Assembly (NCBI RefSeq): GCF_003807585.1
Contig: NZ_RMBX01000003.1
Coordinates: forward strand, 310,001 to 374,000
DNA length: 64,000 nucleotides
Source of the DNA: Chitinophaga barathri
GTDB lineage: Bacteria; Bacteroidota; Bacteroidia; Chitinophagales; Chitinophagaceae
Direction: 5' to 3'
The translations under genes were made by a program, and so were the position numbers. Shown here one piece after another: positions 8,554-17,484 of this stretch (positions are counted from its first letter, which is position 1; each line of letters begins with the position of its first letter). A model generated the notes under the pieces. It was not told where the DNA came from and made no database searches. It worked only from the letters and a program-made list of their open reading frames with translations.

Positions 8554-9755
8554 TCAGGGCCATCCTACACATTACCCTCCGGGAATGGAAACGCATTCTC
8601 ACCCGGCCGGACCATTGCCTGGTGCTGCTGGTGATGCCTGCGTTCCTCTTTTTCTTTTATGCATACATTTATGAGAAACAACAGGCGGAAGACCTGCCGG
8701 TGGCGATCTGGGACGAGGACCACTCTCCCGTTTCCCGGCAGATCACCTTCCTCCTCGAACAAACGCCCAGCATCCACATCACACATGCCGTGAGCAGCCA
8801 AGCGGAGCTGGAGCAGCTGATGCAGTCGCAGCAGATCACCGGCGCCGTTCATTTCCCTAAAAACCTGGAGAAAGATATCAAAAGCAGGCACCCCGTGAAA
8901 GTCTCCATCTTCACCAACGCCGCGTCGCTGGTGCCCGGCAAACTGATCTATAAAGACGCTACTACCGTGATCGTCACCGCCGGCTCGGGCGTGAACCTCC
9001 AGAAGTTCATGAAAACGGGGATGACCGAAGAAAAGGCCATGGCCCTGATCATGCCGGTGAGCCTCACCACCTATCCTTTGTACAATCCCACCTACAATTA
9101 CCAGCATTACCTGGTGCCCGGGCTTATCACCGTGGCGCTGCAAATGATGATCATCATGGTGGCGGTATTGCTGCTGAATAAAGAGTGGAGCGAAGGAACC
9201 ATGGACGAACTGCGGCACATGGCGCGCAACAGCGCGGGAAACATCATTGCCGGGAAAACGCTGGCGCATCTGGGCGTATCCTGGGTGAACTTCGTGCTGA
9301 TCACCGGCATCATTTTCCCCTTCTTTGCGCTGGATCATCCCGGCACTACGTTTCATCTTTTTATCCTGTTCAATTTCCTGGCCCTGGCCTGTATCGGTAT
9401 CGGGCTGATGATCTCCGCGCTGGCCGGGGATGCCATGCTGGCGCTGGACGTAGGCCTGTTCTATACCTCGCCGGCATTTGTATTCAGCGGCTTCACCTTC
9501 CCGCGCTGGGGCATGCCCTGGTATGATCAGTACTACGCTAACCTGATGCCCTACACGCCGTTCCTCGATGCGTTTTTTAAAGTGTATTTTATGGAGCTGC
9601 CGCTCAGGTACGCCATGCCCGAGGTCATCAAACTCCTGTTGTTTATTGGTTTTACATTCTTTATCGCCGTATTCTTTTTGCAACTGCGGCTCAATAAAAC
9701 AGTAACCCATGTTATTCCGCTTACTGCTCCGGGAAGTGAAAATGGTGGCGCATGA
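8550..9755 (+). CDS. ABC-2 type permease, first copy
   Basis: A 401-residue membrane protein of the ABC-2 family (YhhJ/YbhR-like). It has a membrane segment near residues 22-42 (CLVLLVMPAFLFFFYAY), a large periplasmic domain (about 45-180) starting LPVAIWDEDHSPVSRQI, and five or six further helices. The segment NKEWSEGTMDELRHM is the typical cytoplasmic coupling element after the second helix, the region that normally contacts an ATPase. No ATPase gene is nearby. It shares 47 bases with the next gene in a different frame. Confidence 0.92.
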   Translation: MIRAILHITLREWKRILTRPDHCLVLLVMPAFLFFFYAYIYEKQQAEDLPVAIWDEDHSPVSRQITFLLEQTPSIHITHAVSSQAELEQLMQSQQITGAVHFPKNLEKDIKSRHPVKVSIFTNAASLVPGKLIYKDATTVIVTAGSGVNLQKFMKTGMTEEKAMALIMPVSLTTYPLYNPTYNYQHYLVPGLITVALQMMIIMVAVLLLNKEWSEGTMDELRHMARNSAGNIIAGKTLAHLGVSWVNFVLITGIIFPFFALDHPGTTFHLFILFNFLALACIGIGLMISALAGDAMLALDVGLFYTSPAFVFSGFTFPRWGMPWYDQYYANLMPYTPFLDAFFKVYFMELPLRYAMPEVIKLLLFIGFTFFIAVFFLQLRLNKTVTHVIPLTAPGSENGGA

Positions 9756-10872
9756 TCACAGCCTGCTGCTGACTCTGCTGATAGCTCCGCTGCTGTATGC
9801 TTTTTTTTACGGCAGCATTTACTCTTACAAAACGGAGGAAGAAGTGCCTATTGCCGTGGTGGACGAAGACGGCAGCGGTCTTTCCCAAACCCTCATCCGC
9901 CAGATAGACAACACGCAGATGGTGGATGTGGCGGCCGTCACCACCCTCGAAAAAGCAAAAGAGAGCATGTACTACGGGCATACACAAGGTTTCCTTTACA
10001 TCGAAAAAGGCATGGAGAAAAAAGTGTTGAGCCTGCAACAGGCCAATATGGTACTGGCCGTGAATGCCGCGCGTTTCCTGCCTTCCAGCGATGTGATGGG
10101 CGCCATCACGCAGGTGGGCCTCACCGTGGGCGCAGGCGTGAGGCTGCAATATCTTCAGAAGCAGGGTATGAACACAGAAGCATCCATGCAGGAAGTAATG
10201 CCCGTGACGCCGGACTTCCGCCCGATGTTCAACACCCGGACGGACTACGGCACCTTCCTGCTACCGGGCCTCCTGGCCATGATCCTCCAGCAGACGCTGC
10301 TGCTGGGCCTGGCGGGCGGCACGGCGGCGGAAAAACAAAAACAGACCTTTGGCGCGTGGATGGAAATGGCGGGCAATAACCTTTCCGTGGCCCTATGGGG
10401 CAAAGGGATGTTTTATTTTATCCTGTTTTGCTGTTACGCGTTTTTCTTCCTCACGGTCAATTTCCGGGTGCTGCACTTACAGCTGCTGGGCAATGCCTGG
10501 GAACTGGCGCTGGTCACCGCACTGTTCCTGCTCAGCCTCATACCGATGGGCATATTCACCGGCCTGCTGTTCCGCTCGCAGCTGCTCTGCACGCAACTGC
10601 TCGCATTTTCCACTTATCCTATCTTCCTCATTACAGGCTATACCTGGCCCATTGCACAGCTGCCGGAGGGGCTGAAGTTTGTATCCGCCTTATTGCCCAT
10701 TACGCCGTTCCTGGGGCTGTACCAGGGCATCGTGCAGCAGGGGGCGCATATCACAGACCGCCTGCCGGACCTGTATCACCTCTGTATCCTCTGGGTATTT
10801 TACACCTTTATATGCCTGCTGAAAATGAAATATACCGCTCACAAATCCCCAAGGCCTTATGCAGCAGTCTAA
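9709..10872 (+). CDS. ABC-2 type permease, second copy
   Basis: A 387-residue paralogue of the preceding permease with the same layout: N-terminal helix, periplasmic domain beginning VPIAVVDEDGSGLSQTL, then about five helices. The coupling segment reads AAEKQKQTFGAWMEMAGNN. The start at 9709 is supported because MLFRLLLREVKMVAHDHSLL lines up with the N-terminus of the first copy, although it overlaps that gene by 47 bases. The pair would form a heterodimeric channel, as YbhS and YbhR do in E. coli, where YbhF is the ATPase. Here an MFS gene follows directly instead. Confidence 0.92.
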   Translation: MLFRLLLREVKMVAHDHSLLLTLLIAPLLYAFFYGSIYSYKTEEEVPIAVVDEDGSGLSQTLIRQIDNTQMVDVAAVTTLEKAKESMYYGHTQGFLYIEKGMEKKVLSLQQANMVLAVNAARFLPSSDVMGAITQVGLTVGAGVRLQYLQKQGMNTEASMQEVMPVTPDFRPMFNTRTDYGTFLLPGLLAMILQQTLLLGLAGGTAAEKQKQTFGAWMEMAGNNLSVALWGKGMFYFILFCCYAFFFLTVNFRVLHLQLLGNAWELALVTALFLLSLIPMGIFTGLLFRSQLLCTQLLAFSTYPIFLITGYTWPIAQLPEGLKFVSALLPITPFLGLYQGIVQQGAHITDRLPDLYHLCILWVFYTFICLLKMKYTAHKSPRPYAAV

Positions 10873-12268
10873 AGCCGGCATACTGATCACCCTCATGCTG
10901 GGCACGCTCATGGCCAGCCTCGATTCCAGCATTGTGAACATTTCCCTCCCCGTGATGCAGGAGCAGTTCGGCGTGCGGATGGATGAAGTGCAATGGGTGG
11001 TCACCGCGTATATGATCGCATTTTCCGTATTTATGCCGCTTACCAACTGGCTGAAGAACCGCATCGGATTTTTTAACCTGTATGTGATCAGCCTGAGCGT
11101 ATTCACTTTCGGCTCCCTGCTTTGCAGCATGTCCAAAAGCCTGGAATGGCTGGTAGTGAGCCGTGTGATACAGGCGGTTGGCGGCGGCGCCCTGCAACCC
11201 ACGGTACTGGCGATGCTCACTTACATTTTTCCGCCTGAAGTAAGAGGGAAAATGCTGGGATGGTGGGGATTTGGCGTGGTGCTGGGCCCCGCCCTCGGGC
11301 CTACGCTCGGCGGGATACTCACGGAGCACCTGGGCTGGCCTTCCATTTTCTACATCAATGTGCCCATCGGGGCAATCGCTTTTTCCATGAGCTTTTATTT
11401 CCTCGGTTTTATGCGGAGGCAGGAAAAGGTCCGTCAAAAATTCGACACGCCGGGGTTCCTGTTGCTCACTACCTTTCTCATTTCCTTACAGCTGGGCATT
11501 TCGCGGCTGGAAAAAGACAGCATCACGCTGTACGGCATCATCATCTACTTCGCCGTTTCCCTGCTGGCGCTGCTTTTTTTTATACTCTGGGAGCGCAGCC
11601 GTGTGGATGGTATTTACGATATCCGCATCTTCCGCAACATTAAGTTCGTTTCCGCGCTGATGGTCACCGCCGTGCGGTCCGCCGCTCTTTTTGGCGGCGT
11701 GTTCCTGCTGCCTTTTCTTTTGCAGCGGCACATGCATTTCTCCGAAATGAACGCAGGGTTGCTGCTGCTGCCCGGCTCCGTGTCGCTGGCCATCCTCATG
11801 CCCATTTCCGGCAGCTGGGTGGACCATCACAGCCCGCGCGGCATCGTGGTCATTGGCCTGTTGCTGCTGGCCCTCACCATGGTACTGTTCGGCCGGGTGG
11901 ACGTTGGCACCGGCGTGGGGATGATCATACTTGCTATGTTTATCCGCGGCGTGGGCCTTGGTTGTCTCACAACGCCCATCACGGTGGCCACCGTCAACTC
12001 GGTAAAACCTTCGCTGATCACGCAGGCTTCCTCGCTGAATAACCTGGTGCTGCAGGTAGCAGGCGCTTCGGGCGTTGCTTTGCTCTCTGTTGTACACCAG
12101 CAGACGAGGAATCATTACCTCCGGCAGCATTTCACAGAAGCCGAGGCGGAACATATGGGCCTTCAATACGGGTTCACCGTTTCCGCCGTGCTGCTGGTCT
12201 GCGCCATTATCCCCGCCCTCTTCATTTCGTCCAAAAAAAGCGCGAAAGTGCAGGCCGTGACCGAATAA
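10859..12268 (+). CDS. DHA2-type (EmrB/QacA-like) MFS drug:proton antiporter
   Basis: A 469-residue protein with about 14 membrane helices. The DHA2 signatures are visible: LMASLDSSIVNISLPVMQ with the helix-1 acidic residue, then WVVTAYMIAFSVFMPLTNWL and motif C-like GVVLGPALGPTLGGILTEHLGW. EmrB-type proteins expel hydrophobic drugs, usually with an HlyD-type EmrA and TolC. Those partners are encoded at the head of this operon. The start overlaps the previous gene by 14 bases. No terminator was seen before murI, so read-through is possible. Confidence 0.93.
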   Translation: MQQSKAGILITLMLGTLMASLDSSIVNISLPVMQEQFGVRMDEVQWVVTAYMIAFSVFMPLTNWLKNRIGFFNLYVISLSVFTFGSLLCSMSKSLEWLVVSRVIQAVGGGALQPTVLAMLTYIFPPEVRGKMLGWWGFGVVLGPALGPTLGGILTEHLGWPSIFYINVPIGAIAFSMSFYFLGFMRRQEKVRQKFDTPGFLLLTTFLISLQLGISRLEKDSITLYGIIIYFAVSLLALLFFILWERSRVDGIYDIRIFRNIKFVSALMVTAVRSAALFGGVFLLPFLLQRHMHFSEMNAGLLLLPGSVSLAILMPISGSWVDHHSPRGIVVIGLLLLALTMVLFGRVDVGTGVGMIILAMFIRGVGLGCLTTPITVATVNSVKPSLITQASSLNNLVLQVAGASGVALLSVVHQQTRNHYLRQHFTEAEAEHMGLQYGFTVSAVLLVCAIIPALFISSKKSAKVQAVTE

Positions 12269-12361
12269 ACATCCCCGGGTATGGCGGATCGCCTTCACAT
12301 AAAAATTCAGGGCGTGCGCCGCGCCCCGATCACATGCCTTAAAAATTTGTACTTTTACATC

Positions 12362-13189
12362 ATGGGTAAAAAGACCGGACCGATAGGCGTTTTTGATTCA
12401 GGTTATGGCGGGCTCACCGTACTGAAAGAGATCGTAAAGGAATTGCCGCAATATGACTACATCTATCTTGGCGACAACGGGCGCGCGCCATATGGCATCC
12501 GCTCCTTCGAAACCGTTTACCATTACACGCTCGAATGCGTGCAGCACCTCTTCAGGATGGGCTGCCACCTCGTGGTACTCGCCTGCAACACCGCTTCCGC
12601 AAAGGCTTTGCGTACTATCCAGCAGAACGATCTGCCGGGGATAGACCCTGAAAAAAGAGTACTGGGCATCATCAGGCCCACCACGGAAATTGTGGGGGAT
12701 TACTCTAAAAGCAGGCAGGTGGGCATTTTCGGCACTTCGGGCACCGTCAATTCACAGAGTTATCCCATCGAGATAGAAAAATTTTTCCCGGACATCACCG
12801 TATACCAGCAGGCCTGCCCCATGTGGGTGCCGCTGGTGGAGAACAATGAATACAGCAGCGAAGGCGCGGATTATTTTATCAATAAATACATCCGCCAGCT
12901 GATGGTGCAAAGCGGGGATATTGACACGATCGTGCTGGGCTGCACCCATTACCCCCTGTTGGCGGATAAAATACAAGCGCATTTGCCGCCGGATGTGACG
13001 CTGCTTTCACAAGGTACCATCGCGGCGAAGAGCCTGGCGGACTATCTCGAAAGGCACCCCGAAATGGCCGCCAAATGCAGCACCGGAGGCACGCGGGAGT
13101 TCTACACCACGGACGATACCGAAACCTTCGACAGGCAGGCCGGCATCTTTTTTGAAGAACCGGTGAGCAGCAAACATCTCAACCTTTAA
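12362..13189 (+). CDS. murI: Glutamate racemase
   Basis: A 275-residue enzyme converting L-glutamate to D-glutamate for peptidoglycan. The family signatures are complete: GVFDSGYGGLTVLKEI at the N-terminus, YLGDNGRAPYG, the first catalytic cysteine in LVVLACNTASAKAL and the second in VLGCTHYPLLADKI. The upstream in-frame ATG at 12281 would add 27 residues unlike the family, so the ATG at 12362, directly before the conserved GPIGVFDSG, was chosen. It is the only cell-wall enzyme in this part of the window. Confidence 0.95.
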   Translation: MGKKTGPIGVFDSGYGGLTVLKEIVKELPQYDYIYLGDNGRAPYGIRSFETVYHYTLECVQHLFRMGCHLVVLACNTASAKALRTIQQNDLPGIDPEKRVLGIIRPTTEIVGDYSKSRQVGIFGTSGTVNSQSYPIEIEKFFPDITVYQQACPMWVPLVENNEYSSEGADYFINKYIRQLMVQSGDIDTIVLGCTHYPLLADKIQAHLPPDVTLLSQGTIAAKSLADYLERHPEMAAKCSTGGTREFYTTDDTETFDRQAGIFFEEPVSSKHLNL

Positions 13190-13237
13190 GGACATTCTTT
13201 CAAAATAATTCGTAATTTGATGTAAAGACAACTATTT

Positions 13238-13771
13238 ATGCTGAGTAAAACCATACAGGAAGCGCTGAACGCGCAAATCGGGCTGGAAGCCGCTTCATCA
13301 CAGGCATACCTCGCCATGGCATCATGGGCGGATATTCAACCCGGCCTCCAGGGCGTTTCTGAATTCTTCTATAAGCAATCGGACGAAGAAAGGGTGCATA
13401 TGCTTAAACTGATCAAGTTTGTGAACGAACGCGGCGGCTTTGGCATCGTGCCTCACCTGGGCCAGCCGATTATCACTTTCCAGTCCATCAAACGTGTGTT
13501 CGAAGAATTCCTCGCGCATGAGATCAAAGTGTCCGAAAGCATCAATGACCTCGTGCATATGGCGCTCCAGGAAAAAGACTACGCGACCCACAATTTCCTG
13601 CAATGGTACGTGTCCGAGCAGATCGAAGAAGAAAGACTCGCCCGCACCCTGAACGAAAAGCTGGAAATGATCGGCGAAGATAAAAGCGGCCTCTACCTTT
13701 TCGACCGCGACATCCTCAACTTCCGCCTGCAGATCAGCGGCGGCGGCGGTGGCGGCAGAGGCGGCCATTAA
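13238..13771 (+). CDS. ftnA: Non-haem ferritin
   Basis: A 177-residue ferritin-like four-helix protein for iron storage. The start MLSKTIQEALNAQIGLEAASSQ and the ferroxidase-centre motif SDEERVHMLKLIKFVNERGG (ExxH) are typical of bacterial FtnA, as is LQWYVSEQIEEERLARTLNEKL for the fourth helix. The C-terminus is unusual: after the last helix it ends in a run of six glycines followed by Arg-Gly-Gly-His. Monomers should assemble into a 24-mer. A hairpin terminator follows directly. Confidence 0.95.
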   Translation: MLSKTIQEALNAQIGLEAASSQAYLAMASWADIQPGLQGVSEFFYKQSDEERVHMLKLIKFVNERGGFGIVPHLGQPIITFQSIKRVFEEFLAHEIKVSESINDLVHMALQEKDYATHNFLQWYVSEQIEEERLARTLNEKLEMIGEDKSGLYLFDRDILNFRLQISGGGGGGRGGH

Positions 13772-13794
13772 ACCTTACTGTAAAGATCCTTATG

Positions 13795-13823
13795 AAACGC
13801 CTGGCCTGTACGCCGGGCGTTTT
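13795..13823 (+). terminator. Terminator after ferritin
   Basis: Stem AAACGCCTGGC (13795-13805) pairs with GCCGGGCGTTT (13812-13822) with a single G-T wobble, followed by a short T-run. It lies 24 bases after the ferritin stop. Confidence 0.75.
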
Positions 13824-13825
13824 AA

Positions 13826-14017
13826 TTTCCCTCCATTCCGCGCGCCCTCAGCGACCCGAAAAAATTGATGCTGCCGATACCCGTCATTACAGGAAATGTG
13901 GTGAAAGAAGATACTAAAATGTATATGGCTGCCGGTATAGACGGGTATGTGCTGAAACCTTTCAAAGAAGCGGAAATGCCTGAAAAACCCGGGGCCTTCC
14001 GGCAGGTGGGAAAATAA
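13826..14017 (+). pseudogene. Decayed response-regulator receiver-domain fragment
   Basis: One frame encodes about 63 residues up to a stop at 14017, including LPIPVITGNVVKEDTKMYMA and AAGIDGYVLKPFKEAEM. This is the C-terminal half of a CheY-like receiver domain: the alpha3-beta4 region (ALSDPKK...IPVIT), helix 4 with the A-x-G-I-D turn, and the invariant KPF lysine. The phosphoacceptor aspartate half and any output domain are absent, and a stop codon precedes the fragment at 13823. No candidate for the missing half was seen nearby. The rest of the 14018-14193 gap holds only two hairpins. Confidence 0.7.
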
Positions 14018-14039
14018 AACCACGCCCGAAGCGTGGTTT
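14017..14039. terminator. Hairpin after the receiver fragment
   Basis: AAACCACGC and GCGTGGTTT pair around a five-base loop. The A and T ends make it a possible bidirectional terminator. It coincides with the end of the decayed receiver frame, as if the original gene terminator was kept. Confidence 0.6.
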
Positions 14040-14193
14040 CCGTGAGTTATCCCGGCTGGTAGCAATCATTTGGGGTAGCCGGGGTTTAATAATTTCGCTA
14101 ACAATGTATGAACCGGCAGGCAAGATTAATGCCATGCTATAACTCATTCATTTTCATACATGCGCTACCGTTTATCTTGTTCGATTCTGCACA

Positions 14194-14217
14194 AATCTGT
14201 CCGCTACCGGACAGATT
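14194..14217 (-). terminator. Terminator of the minus-strand catabolic operon
   Basis: AATCTGTCCG (14194-14203) and CGGACAGATT (14208-14217) form a perfect 10-bp stem with a CTAC loop. It begins one base after the MFS stop codon on the minus strand and is followed there by TTTG. It closes the five-gene operon. Confidence 0.8.
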
Positions 14218-14218
14218 C

Positions 14219-15445
14219 TCATTCCACATAATCGAGGTCTTTTTCGAATGTTTCATCCAGCCCGCGCAGCGCGAGCAGTGCAATGATCATGGTAAGCAGG
14301 CCAACGGCCCCGGCGCTGTAAAGCACGCCCCACGAGGGTTTCAGGAAAAGGAACAAAGTAGTGAGCGGGATCACCGCGCCCCTTACAAAATTGGGAACGG
14401 TGGTGGCCACCGTCGCGCGAAGGTTCGTGCCGAACATTTCCGCGGCTACGGTTACGAACAATGCCCAGTAACCATTGGTGAAACCGAGCAATACACAGAA
14501 GATATAAAACGTGTTGATGTCTTTGAAAGGGAGGAATAAATACACCGCTACCATCGCGGCGGACAGCAGCAGGAACAGCAGGATGATCTTCTTACGGCTG
14601 CGCACCAGCTGGCTCAGCAAGCCGCTGGCAATATCGCCGAACACCTGCCCCGCAAAAGCCAGCATCACCGCTTTGCCGGCCACTACGGGCGCATTCAGCT
14701 GCATCGCTTTGCCAAACTCCGGTGAAAACGTAATGAGAATACCTACCGCAAACCAGATCGGTAAACCGATGGCGATACATTGCAGGTAACGCAATGCGCG
14801 GCGGCCGTTTGTGAACAAAGAGATAAAACTTCCTCTCGATATCTGCATCGCTTTTGTTTTCGCGTAAATGCCGGACTCGAACACCCGCACGCGCAGCAGC
14901 AGTAAAAGTAAACCAAGGCCGCCGCCGATAAAATACGAGATACGCCATTCAAAAAGGTCCGCCATAAAATATGCCATGATAGCGCCGATCACGCCCAGCG
15001 TGGCCACCAGCGTGGTACCGTAGCCCCGTATTTTGCGCGGCAGCACTTCGGCAACGAGCGTCACTCCCGCGCCTAGTTCCCCCGCCAGGCCGATGCCCGC
15101 AATAAAACGCATAAAAGCATATTGCGGCACCGTCTCCACAAAACCATTCGCGAGGTTCGCCAGGGAATAGATCAGGATAGAACCGAACAGCACGGACAGT
15201 CTTCCTTTTTTATCGCCCAGCACACCCCAGATAATGCCGCCGATGAGCAGGCCGAACATCTGCATATTAAGCAGCATCGCGCCGGTGTGCAGCAGGGCAT
15301 CGTCCCGCAGGCCGAGGGATTGCAGGCTGGGCACCCGTACTACGCTGAAAAGAAAAAGGTCGTACATATCTACCAGGTAACCGAATGCCGCCACCAGTAC
15401 AGGCAGGCGCAGCAGTTCCCTGGCCGTGGAATTTGAATTGCTCAT
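14219..15445 (-). CDS. MFS transporter (metabolite:H+ symporter-like)
   Basis: A 408-residue, roughly 12-helix major facilitator. The N-terminal YLVDMYDLFLFSVVRVPSLQ, the motif A-like GVLGDKKGRLSVLFGS after helix 2, and RFIAGIGLAGELGAGVTLVAEVLPRK on helices 4-5 place it with the metabolite symporters that import small organic acids and similar solutes. As the last gene of the operon it probably brings the hydrolase product, or a related uronate or sugar, through the inner membrane. The stop is followed at once by a hairpin terminator. The exact substrate is inference from context. Confidence 0.9.
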   Translation of the reverse strand: MSNSNSTARELLRLPVLVAAFGYLVDMYDLFLFSVVRVPSLQSLGLRDDALLHTGAMLLNMQMFGLLIGGIIWGVLGDKKGRLSVLFGSILIYSLANLANGFVETVPQYAFMRFIAGIGLAGELGAGVTLVAEVLPRKIRGYGTTLVATLGVIGAIMAYFMADLFEWRISYFIGGGLGLLLLLLRVRVFESGIYAKTKAMQISRGSFISLFTNGRRALRYLQCIAIGLPIWFAVGILITFSPEFGKAMQLNAPVVAGKAVMLAFAGQVFGDIASGLLSQLVRSRKKIILLFLLLSAAMVAVYLFLPFKDINTFYIFCVLLGFTNGYWALFVTVAAEMFGTNLRATVATTVPNFVRGAVIPLTTLFLFLKPSWGVLYSAGAVGLLTMIIALLALRGLDETFEKDLDYVE

Positions 15446-15460
15446 GAGTCGGGTTTAAGG

Positions 15461-16222
15461 TTATAATCTGGAAATGGTCAGGCCGCCGTCCACCATCAAT
15501 ACCTGCCCGGTGGAATAAGGCAATGCGCCGGAAGCCAGCATGGCCGCGGCTTTGCCCACATCGTCCGGGTATCCCCAGCGGGGCTGCACCAGCAGGCCGT
15601 TCTCTATCAGCCTGTCATATTTTTCCTGTACGCCGGCGGTCATGTCCGTTGCGATCACACCGGGCCGCACTTCGTATACCGGTATGCCGTGCGCGCCCAG
15701 GCGGACGGCGAACAGCTGCGTCATCATACTAAGACCCGCTTTTGCGATGCAATATTCGCCCCTGTTTACAGAAGCCACGGTGGCGGAAATGGACGAGATG
15801 TTGATGATACATCCATTCAGCCCCGGCGTTTCTATCATGCGGCCGGCCACGGCCTGGGTGAGAAAAAACGCGCCTTTGAGATTGGTATCCAGCAGGCGGT
15901 CGTAGCTTTCTTCCGTGGTTTCAAGGATGTCTTTTCTTTCTTTCGGCGCCACGCCCGCATTGTTCACCAGCACATGCAGCACCCCGAAATGCCCATAGGC
16001 TTTTTGCAGCACCCTTGCGCGCTGCGCTGCGTCGGATACATCGCCGGGACAGTAGATGACATCCGTGCCGGCGGCCCGCAGGGATTGTAAGGTCTCCTGT
16101 ACCGCTTCTTCGGGGCGCACGCCGTTGATGGCAAGATCAAAACCATGCTGCGCGAGGTGCTGCGCAATGCCTAAACCGATGCCCCGGCTGCCGCCGGTAA
16201 TAAGCGCTGTTCTTCTTTTCAT
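15461..16222 (-). CDS. Short-chain dehydrogenase/reductase (SDR)
   Basis: A 253-residue classical SDR. It has the Rossmann motif TGGSRGIGLGIA near residue 8, LVNNAGVA (the NNAG motif), the catalytic serine in INISSISATVASVNRGEY and the YCIAK motif (YxxxK). The C-terminus GQVLMVDGGLTISRL is standard. Annotation pipelines often call such proteins 3-oxoacyl-ACP reductase, but placement between a sugar oxidoreductase and a transporter argues for oxidation or reduction of a sugar or sugar acid. Its start overlaps the stop of the Gfo/Idh gene by 4 bases, so the two are translationally coupled. Confidence 0.92.
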   Translation of the reverse strand: MKRRTALITGGSRGIGLGIAQHLAQHGFDLAINGVRPEEAVQETLQSLRAAGTDVIYCPGDVSDAAQRARVLQKAYGHFGVLHVLVNNAGVAPKERKDILETTEESYDRLLDTNLKGAFFLTQAVAGRMIETPGLNGCIINISSISATVASVNRGEYCIAKAGLSMMTQLFAVRLGAHGIPVYEVRPGVIATDMTAGVQEKYDRLIENGLLVQPRWGYPDDVGKAAAMLASGALPYSTGQVLMVDGGLTISRL

Positions 16223-17379
16223 AACGGATCGATGTTTACCCAGCAGCGTTTAGCCCAGCTTTCCAGGCCTTTTTCCGCCAGTTGTACGCCTTTGGCGCCT
16301 TCCCGCAGGTTCCAGGGAAAGGGCTCGTTTTTGACCACGTGACGCAGGAATAACTCCCATTGTACCTTAAATGCATTATCGTACGTTTCCTGGTCCGGCA
16401 CTTTGGCCCAGCCTTCGAAAAATTTAATGGGCTGCTCCACATCCGGGTTCCATACCGGCTTCGGGGTGTGGCCGTAGTGTTGTACATAACAGTCGCGGAG
16501 GCCGGCAACGGCCGAGCCGTGTGTGCCGTCCACTTGTAACGTGAGCAGATCGTCCCGCCGCACACGGGTGGTCCATGATGAATTGAAGTGTGCGATGACG
16601 CCGTTTTCCAGTTCAAAGGTGGCGTAAGCCGCATCGTCCGCCGTGCAGGCGTAGGGCCGGCCTTTTTCATCGATCCTTTCGGGGATGTGCGTAGCGCCCA
16701 GGCAGGATACGGCTTTTACTTCGCCGAAAAGATTATCCAGCACATACCGCCAGTGACACAACATATCGAGGATAATACCGCCTTCCTCCTCTTTCCTGTA
16801 ATTCCAGCTGGGGCGCTGCGCCGGGATGGAATGGCCTTCGAACACCCAGTAGCCGAACTCTCCTTTCACAGACAATATGCGGCCGAAGAATCCCTGCTGT
16901 ATCAGCCGTTTCAGGCGCAGCAGGCCGGGCAGCCAGAGTTTGTCCTGCACCACGCCGTGTTTCAGGCCGGCGGCTTCGCAGAGGTGGTATAGTTCCATGG
17001 CTACGGCGGTGCCGGAGGCAATAGGTTTTTCGCAATAGATATGTTTGCCGGCGGCTACCGCTTTGCGGATACATTCCGCGCGTTTGCCGGTGGTCTGCGC
17101 GTCAAAATAAATGCTGTAACGCGCGTCCTGCAATACGGCGTCCAGGTCCGTGGAATAAGCGGTGATGCCGCTCTTTTCCGCCAGGGCCTTCAGCTTCGCC
17201 ATGTTGCGGCCTACCAGCACCGGCTCCGGGAGAATGTATTCCGTATCGCTGAGCTTTACGCCGCCCTGCTGGATGATGGGCACCATGGAGCGCAGGAGAT
17301 GCTGGTTCGTGCCCATCCTGCCGGTCACGCCGTTCATAATGATGCCGATGCGGTGTACTGTCTTTTGTGTATCTGCCAT
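16219..17379 (-). CDS. Gfo/Idh/MocA-family oxidoreductase
   Basis: A 386-residue NAD(P)-dependent sugar oxidoreductase; an in-frame ATG at 17400 would add seven residues. The N-terminal dinucleotide site is a variant, GIIMNGVTGRMG, rather than the usual GxGxxG. The family lysine motif is clear in HIYCEKPIASG, and the C-terminal domain contains GGIILDMLCHWRYVLD with the typical Asp and His. Members oxidise or reduce hydroxyls of sugars, inositols and uronates. It lies between the isomerase and the SDR, separated from the isomerase by about 100 bases, the largest gap inside the operon. Confidence 0.9.
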   Translation of the reverse strand: MADTQKTVHRIGIIMNGVTGRMGTNQHLLRSMVPIIQQGGVKLSDTEYILPEPVLVGRNMAKLKALAEKSGITAYSTDLDAVLQDARYSIYFDAQTTGKRAECIRKAVAAGKHIYCEKPIASGTAVAMELYHLCEAAGLKHGVVQDKLWLPGLLRLKRLIQQGFFGRILSVKGEFGYWVFEGHSIPAQRPSWNYRKEEEGGIILDMLCHWRYVLDNLFGEVKAVSCLGATHIPERIDEKGRPYACTADDAAYATFELENGVIAHFNSSWTTRVRRDDLLTLQVDGTHGSAVAGLRDCYVQHYGHTPKPVWNPDVEQPIKFFEGWAKVPDQETYDNAFKVQWELFLRHVVKNEPFPWNLREGAKGVQLAEKGLESWAKRCWVNIDPL

Positions 17380-17484
17380 GTGATTTTGTTTTCGAAGCAT
17401 GTTGATGATGTTCCCCGGATCAGCACCGTACGATGCGAAGAACTGTTCTTTGTGTTCCCGGCATTTTGACGATGCGTCATTCCA

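Noticed and set aside
13211..13217. TAATTTG upstream of ferritin as a promoter -7 box
   Set aside because: It is one base short of the TAnnTTTG consensus and no convincing -33 element was found, so it was not listed as a feature.
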